The notes under the pieces: model-generated | What the model saw: the letters and a program-made list of their open reading frames with translations, nothing else | Database searches by the model: none | What the model was told of the DNA's origin: nothing | Shown here: in pieces, positions 5,804 to 11,961 of the stretch | Layout of the letters: each line of letters begins with the position of its first letter | How positions within the stretch are numbered: position 1 is the stretch's first letter | Source of the DNA: Verrucomicrobiota bacterium | GTDB lineage: Bacteria > Verrucomicrobiota > Lentisphaeria > Oligosphaerales > JAFGRS01 | Reading direction: 5' to 3' | Length of the DNA stretch: 11,961 bases | Assembly: GCA_019136035.1 (NCBI GenBank) | Contig: JAGVUW010000798.1 | Span: forward strand, 1-11,961 | Program-made: the position numbers and the translations under genes

Positions 5804-7096
5804 ATGGTGCGTATTCTGGCATGTGCGGATGTTCATCTGGGGCGCCGTTCGGCGGGTCTTCCGGCCGATCTGGCGGCCAGTCTGACGCCGGCCGCGGCCT
5901 GGGAGCGCCTCGTGCAGCGGGCCGTGCGTGAGCGTGTCACGGCGCTGCTGGTCTGCGGCGACCTGGTGGATGAGTCCAACGCCTACTTCGAGGCCCTGGC
6001 GCCGCTGGAGCGTGCTGCCGAGGCGCTGGCCGAGGCCGGCACGGCGCTGGTGGTCATTGCCGGCAACCACGACTGGGATGTTCTCGAGCGTCTGGCGGCG
6101 AGCACCTCGTTGCCGATCCGGGTTCTGGGTCGTGGCGGCCGCTGGGGCCACCTCGATCTGGCGGGTTCGGCGGGCGAGCGCCTGCGGCTCTTCGGCTGGT
6201 CGTACCCGGAGCGCGCCGTGACGGCCTCGCCGCTGGCGGCCTTTCCGGTGCAGGATGTCCTTCCCGGCGCCGTCAACCTGGCCCTCCTCCACGCCGATCT
6301 CGAGGCGTGCGGCGGGCGCTACTGCCCGGTGTCGCGCGCCGCGCTGACGGCGTTGCCGGTCGACGGCTGGCTGCTCGGCCATCGCCATCTCCCGAGTGCG
6401 GCTCCGGCGCCGGGGGCGGGACCGTTCGTTCTGTACGCCGGGTCCCTGCAGGGGCTGGATACGGGCCCGGGTGAGCGCGGCAGCCACGGCGTCTGGTCTA
6501 TCGAGGCCGGTCCCGGCGGGACTCGAGTGGACTGGCTGCCTCTGGCGGCGGTGCAGTACGACGACCTCGTCATCAGCCTGGACGGCGTCGCCGACAGCGG
6601 GGCCCTGCAGATCCACCTGGCCGAGGCCCTGCGGCGGCATCTGGCAGCGGCTCGGGCGGTGTCCCCCGGGCTGAGCTGCGCGGTGCTGCGGCTCTGTCTC
6701 CGCGGCCGGACGGCGCTGTCGCGAGCGGCGATCGCGGCGCAGCTCGAGGCCTTGCAGGAGTCCCCGGATGTGGGCGGTGCGGTGCGCTGTGGGGTGACGT
6801 CGTGGTCGGTGCGGACGCTGCCGCCGCTGGACATGGCGCTTCTGCGCCGGTCGCAGACGCCGCTCGGCGCGGCCTGTCGTCTCTGGGAGGACCTGGCCGG
6901 CGAGGGGCCCCTGGGCGCTTCGGCGCAGCGTGCTGTGGAGGCCCTGCAGGAACGCCTGGGGGCGTATGCTGCCCGGGCCTGCCCGGGCCTGGAGGCGTCG
7001 CCGCCGGCGCTGGCGGTGTGTCGTGACCTCCTCTCCGAGCGGACGGAACGGCTCATCGAGGCGCTCGTGGCGCAGAAGGAGCCGCGTCATGGCTGA
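5804..7096 (+). CDS. SbcD/YhaO-like metallophosphoesterase (DNA nuclease subunit)
   Basis: The 430-residue protein carries the calcineurin-like phosphoesterase motifs in order: CADVHLG (Asp9, His11), GDLVD (Gly52, Asp53), GNHDW (Asn88, His89, Asp90), LLHAD (His163) and GHRH (His193, His195). These ligate two metal ions and cleave phosphodiester bonds in Mre11/SbcD and YhaO proteins. The C-terminal part (after about residue 240) is divergent, Ala/Leu/Arg-rich and probably contacts the partner ATPase. The ATG at 5804 is chosen because the catalytic strand begins two residues later (VRILACAD); upstream in-frame sequence is not family-like. AGGG at 5793-5796 is a modest ribosome site. The gene overlaps the ATPase start by 8 bases, as in other nuclease/SMC-like pairs, implying translational coupling and complex formation. 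The role in DNA end processing is inferred from the family; substrate and direction of cutting cannot be read from sequence. Confidence 0.88.
   Translation: MVRILACADVHLGRRSAGLPADLAASLTPAAAWERLVQRAVRERVTALLVCGDLVDESNAYFEALAPLERAAEALAEAGTALVVIAGNHDWDVLERLAASTSLPIRVLGRGGRWGHLDLAGSAGERLRLFGWSYPERAVTASPLAAFPVQDVLPGAVNLALLHADLEACGGRYCPVSRAALTALPVDGWLLGHRHLPSAAPAPGAGPFVLYAGSLQGLDTGPGERGSHGVWSIEAGPGGTRVDWLPLAAVQYDDLVISLDGVADSGALQIHLAEALRRHLAAARAVSPGLSCAVLRLCLRGRTALSRAAIAAQLEALQESPDVGGAVRCGVTSWSVRTLPPLDMALLRRSQTPLGAACRLWEDLAGEGPLGASAQRAVEALQERLGAYAARACPGLEASPPALAVCRDLLSERTERLIEALVAQKEPRHG
7076..7081 (+). promoter_or_regulatory. Strong ribosome binding site inside the nuclease gene
   Basis: AAGGAG lies seven bases before the ATG at 7089, within the last codons of the upstream gene. 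This fixes the ATPase start at 7089 and rejects the longer open frame that begins further upstream in the nuclease coding sequence. The stop of the nuclease gene falls inside ATGGCTGA, so the two frames overlap by 8 bases. Confidence 0.8.
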
Positions 7097-10000
7097 GGGA
7101 TCCCGAGCCCGGCCGGCGCTGCGCTTCGAGTCGCTCGAGGTGCGTCGTTTCCTCGGTCTGCAGCGCCCCGACCAGTCGCTCCACCTGGGTCCGGAGTGCT
7201 TCTCGCCGGGGGTGACCCTGGTGGCGGGTCCGAATGGCAGTGGCAAGACCACCGCCGGCCTGGCCCTGTCGGCGGTGCTCTGGCCGGCGGCCAGTGCGGA
7301 ACCGCGCGGCGAGGTGGTGGCGAGTGTGTCTCTGGGAGGGCGTTCCTGGACCGCGGAGGTGTTCGGCCGCGAGGGCTTCTGGCGGTGTGACGGCCGTCGC
7401 AGCGACGGCCCGCCGCTTGTGCCGGGCCTGGAACCGGAGCGCTACCGCCTGGCGCTGCCGGAGCTCCTGCGCGCCGAGGACCGCGACCTGGCCGCCTGCA
7501 TCTGCCGCGAACTGGGGGGCGGCTACAGCCTGGTCGAAGCGGCCCAGAGTCTGGGCTTCAGGGCCGCGCCGCCGTTGCCGCGGCAGGCGGTGCAGCGTCT
7601 GCGGCAGGCCCGCGAGGGGGTCGTCGAGGCGCGTCGCGAGCAGGCGGCCCTGCAGCAGCTCGCCGGCGGCCTGGACGGCCTGCGGCGCGAGGCCGAGGCG
7701 GCGCTCCAGGCGGCTCGAGAGCGGGAAGTCGTCGGGGCGCTGTTGGACTGGCGTCAGTCGGGTCGGGCCTTAGCGGCAGCGCGGCGACAGCTCGCGGGCT
7801 TCGATCCGCGTTGCGGCAGGCTGCGCGAGCAGGACTTCGAGCAGTGGCGCCTGCTCGGGCGCGAGTTGGGCCAGGCGGAGGCCGGCGTCGCGGCGGCAAG
7901 GCGGGCTCTCGAACAGGCCGAGGCCGGTCTGGCGGCGTGGCACGACCGGCCAGAGCCGCCCACGGCGGCGGCCCTGCGGCGAGCGCGGGTACTGCTGCAG
8001 GACCTGCAGAGCCTGGAGCGCGAAGGCCGTCAGGCCGAGTGCCACCTGGAGGGCTGTCGGGCTCGTGAAGCGGCCGCCCGCGGGGTCCTTGGTGAGCGTC
8101 TGGAGGCCGAGCACCTCGAGCGCCTGGGCCGTCTGCAGCCCGACGAGGGCCTTGCCGAGGCGGCGCGGTCGCACCTGGAGGCGTCGAGCCGGTCGGCGGT
8201 TCTCGAGCACGTCCGGAGTCTTCCGGTGGGTTGTGAGGCGACGCCGGACGAGGGGGCTCTGGCGGTCTGGCGGCGGGGCCTCGATGTGCTGGGCGCCTGG
8301 CTGGACGAGCCCGCCGTGGTGGTGCCGGTGTTGGGGGCGCGTCGTCGTGTCTGGCTCGTCTTCGGTCTGGTGGTGCTGGCGGGTCTGGCGGCGGCGTTGC
8401 CGGCGCTGTTCTGGCGCCGCTGGGTGCTGCTGGTGCCGGCGCTGTGCAGCCTCCTGGCCGGGTGGCTCCTGCGGCCGCGTCAGTCTGTCGTGGCGGCGTC
8501 ACGCCGGCCGGCTCTCGAGGCGGCCCACGCCGGCCTGGGCCTGGAGGCGCCGGTCGCGTGGGATGCGCCCGGCGTGCTGGCGGCGAGTGCCGAGCTGTCG
8601 CGGCGCTGTGGCCTGGCGGAGGCCCGCCTGCGCCTGCATCGCGAGGTCCAGGCGGTGTGCCTTGTCCTCGAGCGCGACGCTGCCGAGCTCCAGCGCCATC
8701 ACGAGGTCGTGCGTCGTGGCGTTGCCGACCGCCTCGGCGTCGCCTTCGGGGATGAGCCCCTGGCGGCCTGGCATCTGGTCAGCCGCATTGCCGCCTGGCA
8801 GGACGCCCGCGACGCCCGCACTCAGGCCGAGGCCGCCGCGGCGGCGCTGCGCCAGCGCCGCACGGACTGGGCCGGTCGGCTCGGCGCCGAGCTGGGCTTG
8901 GCGGTGGCGGCCGACGGCCTCGACAGCGCTGCCGCTGAGGCCGATCTGGCGGCCCTGGAGGCCGAAAGGCAGGCCTTGGACAGCGCCTGCCACGAGCGCG
9001 ACCGTCAGGCGCAGGCCCTGATGCACGAGCGCCGGCGCGCGGAGGACCTCATGGCGCGCCGCGGCGCCTTCCTGAATGCCGTCGGGCTGCGTCCGGAGGA
9101 GCTCTCGCATGCCGATGATCTCCTGCGGCAGTGGCAGGACCAGTCGACTGGCTGTGCCGCGGCCCAGGCGGGTGTCGCCGCCGCGGCGGCGGCAGTCGGG
9201 CGCTGTCGTGACGCGGCCCGGCGTCTGGGGGCGCTGGACAGCCGCCTGCGCTGTATGCGCACCGGCGACCTGGCGCGGCGCCATGGCGAGCTGGAGCGGA
9301 CGGCGTCGCGTCGCGAGGAGGTCCTGCGGTCCATCGAGAGCATCGAGACGCGGGTCCGCGAGGCCAAGGCCCGGCATGACCTCGAGGGTCGTCTGGCCGA
9401 GTGCGACGAGGCCCGCGCCGCCCTGGAGGCGCAGCGCTGGTCCGGCTGGCAGGCCCTGGCCGGCCAGGTCAGCGTCGAGGTGCTGACCGCGACCCTCGAG
9501 GACCACGCCTCGGGGGTGCTCCAGCGGGCCCAGGAGTCCTTTGCGGCGATCACGCGCGGGCGTTACCGCCTCCTGGCTGAGGCGGCCGACGGCGGCGCCG
9601 TGCTGCGGGCGCGCGACGGCGAGAGCGGCCGCCTTCACGACCTCGACGAGCTCTCGAGCGGCACGCGGCTGCAGCTCCTGCTCTCGGCGCGCCTGGCCTT
9701 CCTGGCCGAGCGCGAGGGCGAGGGGCCGATGTTGCCGCTGATCCTCGACGAGGTCCTGGGCAACAGCGACGACGAGCGTGCCGGGACGATCATCGACATC
9801 GTCATCGCGGCGGCGCGTCAAGGCCGCCAGGTCATCTGTTTCACGGCCCAGTCCGACGAGCTTGGCAAGTGGCAGGGCCGCCTGCAGGCCGCCGGGGTGC
9901 CCTGGGTGCTGCATTGGCTTTCCGCCGGCGTGGCAGCGCTGCCGGCGGCACCGGCGCCGGCGCCCGTCCCGTTGCCGGAGCCGGTGCCCGCGCCGCGGCC

Positions 10001-10667
10001 GGGGGAGGGCGCCGCCGATTACGCCCGGCGCCTGCGGGTGCCTCCTCTGGATCCCTTTGAGAGCCCCCTCGGGAGCGTCCATCTGGCCTGGATTGTCGAC
10101 GACCCGGTCGCGCTGCACGCCCTTCTGGCGGCCGGCTATCGGACCTGGGGCGCCCTGTCGCTCCTCCTCGGTCTGGAGTCGGGTGCGTCTGCCCTGCGGG
10201 CGCTCGCGCCGGCGCTGGCCGAACTGGACAGCGACCGCCTGAACGCCCGCGCCGAGATGCTCCAGCACCTCCTCGCGCTGCTGCGGCAGGGCCGGCGCCG
10301 TCGGCTGTCGCGCGCCGAACTGCGGGCCTCGGAGACGGTCAGCGCGCGCTTCCTTCCTGAGGTCGAGGCCGTCCTGGAGGCGAGCGGCGGCGATGGCCGT
10401 GAGCTGCTGCGGCTTCTGGGGGAGGGCGCCGTACGGGGCTTCCGCCGGCGTCAGTTCGACGCCCTGGAGGCCTGGCTCGACGAGCTGGGCTGCCGCGATG
10501 ACCGCCCGACGCTCAGCCTGGATGAGCTCCGCGCCCACCTCCACGCCCGCGCCGCCGGCTATTTCGCCGCCGGATGGCTGCGCCAGGCGGATATCGATGC
10601 CCTGGTGGCGCAGGCGACGGCCTGCCTCGCCCGCCTCGAGGACGGTTCCCCGGCCGGCCTCGAATGA
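7089..10667 (+). CDS. SbcC/YhaN-like SMC-type ATPase with membrane hairpin and C-terminal extension
   Basis: The 1192-residue protein has a split ABC/SMC ATPase. Walker A GPNGSGKT is at 47-54 (Lys53). The ABC signature LSSGTRLQL includes Ser857-Gly858, Walker B LPLILDE ends at Asp887-Glu888, and a D-loop (GNSDDER) follows. Between the halves lie long Ala/Arg/Glu/Leu-rich coiled coils (about 170-400 and 490-830). Two hydrophobic segments at about 422-441 and 445-461, separated by an Arg-Arg turn, interrupt them and look like a transmembrane hairpin. No CxxC zinc hook is visible. This layout matches YhaN, the partner of YhaO, rather than cytosolic SbcC. After the ATPase, a Pro/Ala linker (952-972) leads to about 220 extra residues, including a helix-hairpin-helix-like stretch (LHALLAAGYRTWGALSLLL, 1009-1027). 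The protein probably forms a membrane-tethered DNA-processing complex with the upstream nuclease; this is inference. Confidence 0.88.
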   Translation: MAEGSRARPALRFESLEVRRFLGLQRPDQSLHLGPECFSPGVTLVAGPNGSGKTTAGLALSAVLWPAASAEPRGEVVASVSLGGRSWTAEVFGREGFWRCDGRRSDGPPLVPGLEPERYRLALPELLRAEDRDLAACICRELGGGYSLVEAAQSLGFRAAPPLPRQAVQRLRQAREGVVEARREQAALQQLAGGLDGLRREAEAALQAAREREVVGALLDWRQSGRALAAARRQLAGFDPRCGRLREQDFEQWRLLGRELGQAEAGVAAARRALEQAEAGLAAWHDRPEPPTAAALRRARVLLQDLQSLEREGRQAECHLEGCRAREAAARGVLGERLEAEHLERLGRLQPDEGLAEAARSHLEASSRSAVLEHVRSLPVGCEATPDEGALAVWRRGLDVLGAWLDEPAVVVPVLGARRRVWLVFGLVVLAGLAAALPALFWRRWVLLVPALCSLLAGWLLRPRQSVVAASRRPALEAAHAGLGLEAPVAWDAPGVLAASAELSRRCGLAEARLRLHREVQAVCLVLERDAAELQRHHEVVRRGVADRLGVAFGDEPLAAWHLVSRIAAWQDARDARTQAEAAAAALRQRRTDWAGRLGAELGLAVAADGLDSAAAEADLAALEAERQALDSACHERDRQAQALMHERRRAEDLMARRGAFLNAVGLRPEELSHADDLLRQWQDQSTGCAAAQAGVAAAAAAVGRCRDAARRLGALDSRLRCMRTGDLARRHGELERTASRREEVLRSIESIETRVREAKARHDLEGRLAECDEARAALEAQRWSGWQALAGQVSVEVLTATLEDHASGVLQRAQESFAAITRGRYRLLAEAADGGAVLRARDGESGRLHDLDELSSGTRLQLLLSARLAFLAEREGEGPMLPLILDEVLGNSDDERAGTIIDIVIAAARQGRQVICFTAQSDELGKWQGRLQAAGVPWVLHWLSAGVAALPAAPAPAPVPLPEPVPAPRPGEGAADYARRLRVPPLDPFESPLGSVHLAWIVDDPVALHALLAAGYRTWGALSLLLGLESGASALRALAPALAELDSDRLNARAEMLQHLLALLRQGRRRRLSRAELRASETVSARFLPEVEAVLEASGGDGRELLRLLGEGAVRGFRRRQFDALEAWLDELGCRDDRPTLSLDELRAHLHARAAGYFAAGWLRQADIDALVAQATACLARLEDGSPAGLE

Positions 10668-10900
10668 GACTCGGCATCGGGCTGCCGACGGCGCCGTTGC
10701 GGCTCGTGGACGCGTTCGCGTCTGTGGCCACTCGCGCTCCAAACGGCGCCGCACACGATCCCTCGCCCTGTCCCCCCGGCGCCCGCGCGCCGGTGACCCG
10801 CGGTGGCGGGTCTCGCCCGAGAGGCCGCGGTGGTCTCATGTGCAAAAGTGACAAAACAAGACAAAAAACGACATAAGAATCTTTTTGCGTCGGGCAAATA
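10668..10900. other. Intergenic region after the ATPase operon, with hairpin and phased A-tracts
   Basis: No gene is supported here. A perfect stem GACCCGC (10795-10801), GGTG loop, GCGGGTC (10806-10812) may help 3'-end formation of the operon but lacks a T-run. From about 10840 the base composition changes sharply to AT-rich. AAAA at 10844-10847, AAAA at 10853-10856 and AAAAAA at 10863-10868 are spaced nine to ten bases apart, which should bend the DNA upstream of the promoter at 10901. Confidence 0.55.
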
Positions 10901-10929
10901 TTGACAGAAGCGAACATTGCGACCATAGT
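10901..10929 (+). promoter_or_regulatory. Sigma70-like promoter for the 72-residue protein gene
   Basis: A perfect TTGACA (10901-10906), a 17-base spacer and CATAGT (10924-10929) form a good promoter. Transcription would start near 10936, leaving a leader of about 140 bases before the ATG at 11079. Phased A-tracts lie 33-57 bases upstream of the -35 element. Confidence 0.7.
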
Positions 10930-11032
10930 AATGTCGTAACGAGCAGCACCATGACCAGCCGGCTGTTCATGAGGTGCGCAGGTTGGAACCCGCGCTGACG
11001 GCAGGCTGAGTTTGGCAGGGGCCGGGCATGGC

Positions 11033-11049
11033 GAACAGGCGATCTGTTC
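11033..11049 (+). promoter_or_regulatory. Leader hairpin before the 72-residue protein gene
   Basis: GAACAG (11033-11038), loop GCGAT and CTGTTC (11044-11049) make a six-base-pair hairpin ending 15 bases before the GAGGAG ribosome site. A second CTGTTC at 10963-10968, earlier in the leader, could pair with the same GAACAG instead. The arrangement is visible, but regulation is only a suggestion. Confidence 0.35.
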
Positions 11050-11078
11050 AGCCTGGGTCCCGATGAGGAGTCGATGAG

Positions 11079-11297
11079 ATGAAGATGTTTCGCCGCACGT
11101 CGAAGGAATCCCGCCCGCCCACCGTTGCCTCGGACAGCGACGAGGCTTTCGAGGGCTTTGTCGAGGCCCTGGGGATGCTGCCGCCGGAGCTCCTGCGTGA
11201 TCCGGACGGCTGGCTGGGGCTGACGGACAGCGACTCGCTCGAGGCAGTCTGCGGCAATCTGGCCCGGGTGCCGGTGTTGAGCGAGCGTTGGGGCTGA
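11079..11297 (+). CDS. Small hypothetical protein, 72 residues
   Basis: The 72-residue product begins MKMFRRTSKESR, with a basic start, then an acidic and hydrophobic body (SDSDEAFEGFVEALGMLPPELLRDPDGWLGLTDSDSLEAVCGNLARVP in pieces) ending SERWG. There is no signal peptide, membrane segment or recognised domain, and I do not recognise the family. Support for a real gene comes from context: GAGGAG (11065-11070) eight bases before the ATG, a TTGACA promoter at 10901 and a strong terminator at 11337-11411, making a single-gene unit. An ATG at 11085 is a possible alternative start with poorer spacing. Two short helices are likely (about residues 22-33 and 53-63), so a small helical, perhaps partner-binding, protein is plausible. 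The function is unknown. Confidence 0.7.
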   Translation: MKMFRRTSKESRPPTVASDSDEAFEGFVEALGMLPPELLRDPDGWLGLTDSDSLEAVCGNLARVPVLSERWG

Positions 11298-11336
11298 GCA
11301 CGGGTGACGGTCGTCCGGGGCTGCGGCCTCGGGCGT

Positions 11337-11411
11337 CGGCCCGGGCTTCCGTGCCTGTGGGCGTCGGCCGTTGAGGTCGGCGGCAGAGCGGGAGCCCGGG
11401 CCGCTTTTTTT
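11337..11411 (+). terminator. Intrinsic terminator of the 72-residue protein gene
   Basis: CGGCCCGGGCTTCCG (11337-11351) pairs with CGGGAGCCCGGGCCG (11389-11403) over 15 positions with one wobble. The loop of 37 bases is itself GC-rich. A run of seven T residues follows at 11405-11411. It begins 40 bases after the stop codon at 11297, and a new promoter starts 25 bases further on. Confidence 0.88.
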
Positions 11412-11435
11412 GTGATGGGCGGGCGGCGGCGAGGC

Positions 11436-11464
11436 TTGACACTATTGCGGTGTCGTCTTAGGAT
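11436..11464 (+). promoter_or_regulatory. Sigma70-like promoter for the glycogen synthase gene
   Basis: A perfect TTGACA (11436-11441), a 17-base spacer and TAGGAT (11459-11464) match the consensus well. Transcription would start near 11471, giving a leader of about 90 bases. The preceding terminator isolates it from the upstream unit. Confidence 0.75.
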
Positions 11465-11562
11465 CTGAGCGGTGCTCGGCGGTGCGGAGGGCGCGTCGGG
11501 TCAGGGAGGCGGCGTAGCGCAGTCAGCGGGCCGTTCAGGCGGGACGGTGACGGAGAGGCGCC

Positions 11563-11961
11563 ATGGCAGACAGAGCGGCGGTTGGGGGCGGCAGCGCATC
11601 GGGGCGCGGCGACGACCTGGGTCAGGCGGGGGCGCCGTTGCTGATCGAGGTGGCCTGGGAGGTATGCCAGCAGCTTGGCGGCATTTACACGGTCATCCGA
11701 TCGAAGATCCCGGCGATGGTGAAGCGTTGGGGCGGCCGCTATCTGGTGGTCGGTCCGTACGACCCGGCGGTGAGTCCGGGTGAGTTTGAGGAATGTGCGC
11801 CGCCGGAGGGCCTTGGGGCGGTTCTCGAGGATCTGCAGCGGGAGGGCATCGAGGCGCACTACGGCACCTGGCTGGTGACCGGCAAGCCGCGCACGATTCT
11901 GCTGCGTCCCGGGAGTGTGCAGTCGCGTCTGGCGGAGGCGAAGTACCTGATCTGGGAGCAT
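11563..11961 (+). CDS. GT3-family (eukaryote-like) glycogen synthase, N-terminal part
   Basis: The ATG at 11563, four bases after GGAGAGG (11552-11558), opens a frame that continues past the right edge; 133 residues are visible. After a Gly/Ala-rich leader of about 25 residues, the sequence LLIEVAWEVCQQLGGIYTVI (26-45), then RSK, WGGRYLVVGPYDP (56-68) and AKYLIWEH (126-133) match the start of GT3 glycogen synthases, the fungal/animal type. In that family the GGIYTV loop lies at the nucleotide-sugar site. These enzymes extend alpha-1,4-glucan from UDP-glucose. This is distinct from the usual bacterial GlgA (GT5), which starts with a KxGGL-type motif. GT3 enzymes are known in a minority of bacteria. 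The C-terminal catalytic domain lies outside the window, so activity and any regulatory sites cannot be judged. Confidence 0.9.
   Translation, partial: MADRAAVGGGSASGRGDDLGQAGAPLLIEVAWEVCQQLGGIYTVIRSKIPAMVKRWGGRYLVVGPYDPAVSPGEFEECAPPEGLGAVLEDLQREGIEAHYGTWLVTGKPRTILLRPGSVQSRLAEAKYLIWEH

Noticed and set aside
5804..10667. Considered as a two-gene anti-phage defence system (nuclease plus SMC-like ATPase)
   Set aside because: The pair fits the YhaO/YhaN housekeeping-type nuclease-ATPase, and neighbours are not defence genes, integrases or transposases. Nothing here supports a defence island.
8499..10754. Minus-strand open frame of 751 codons opposite the ATPase
   Set aside because: It is a shadow of the ATPase frame caused by high GC at third positions. 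The Gln/Arg/Gly-rich translation has no family features, and the plus strand has Walker and signature motifs.
10795..10812. GACCCGC/GCGGGTC hairpin as intrinsic terminator of the ATPase operon
   Set aside because: The stem is perfect but no T-run follows. It is kept only as a described intergenic hairpin.
10951..10998. Fifteen-codon leader ORF starting with ATG at 10951
   Set aside because: No ribosome site precedes it and it would lie only about 15 bases after the predicted transcription start. It has no run of regulatory codons, so chance is likely.

Overview
This window is GC-rich DNA (roughly 70% by eye) with dense bacterial-style coding, Shine-Dalgarno sites and three clear sigma70-like promoters with 17-base spacers. 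The gene set is a family B DNA polymerase, an FmdB-type zinc ribbon protein, a glycine-tailed RRM protein, a YhaO/YhaN-like nuclease-ATPase pair and a eukaryote-like (GT3) glycogen synthase. Together with intergenic short-period inverted repeats, this suggests an uncultured or little-studied bacterium, perhaps of the PVC group (Lentisphaerota, Kiritimatiellota, Planctomycetota or relatives) or a similar deep lineage. The lineage call is inference from gene content; no rRNA or taxonomic marker is present.

Layout. (1) Positions 1-1290, minus strand: the N-terminal 430 residues of a YfhO-like polytopic membrane protein that runs off the left edge. (2) 1291-1912: a 620-base divergent intergenic region with a six-base-periodic imperfect inverted repeat and a tight GC hairpin. 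(3) 1913-4647, plus strand: a compact family B DNA polymerase with intact exonuclease and polymerase motifs, then, 17 bases later, an FmdB-like zinc ribbon protein. (4) 4648-5435: a strong promoter, a leader of about 260 bases, a small RRM RNA-binding protein and a textbook terminator, forming a self-contained unit. (5) 5436-5803: a noncoding stretch dominated by a large imperfect inverted repeat built from GGGGACA-like units. (6) 5804-10667: a two-gene operon with 8-base overlapping reading frames encoding an SbcD/YhaO-like metallophosphoesterase and an SbcC/YhaN-like SMC-type ATPase. The ATPase has a membrane hairpin inside its coiled coil and an unusual C-terminal extension of about 220 residues. 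(7) 10668-11411: phased A-tracts, a consensus promoter, a structured leader, a 72-residue orphan protein and a strong terminator. (8) 11436-11961: a promoter and the first 133 residues of a GT3 glycogen synthase that runs off the right edge.

The plus-strand genes look like separate transcription units rather than one pathway. The polymerase and the nuclease-ATPase pair both belong to DNA repair or processing. The RRM protein and the 72-residue protein each have their own promoter, leader and terminator, which suggests they are individually regulated. The most unusual items are the C-terminal extension on the membrane-hairpin ATPase and the two intergenic short-period inverted repeats. The leader of the orphan small protein, with two competing pairing partners, is also worth a look.
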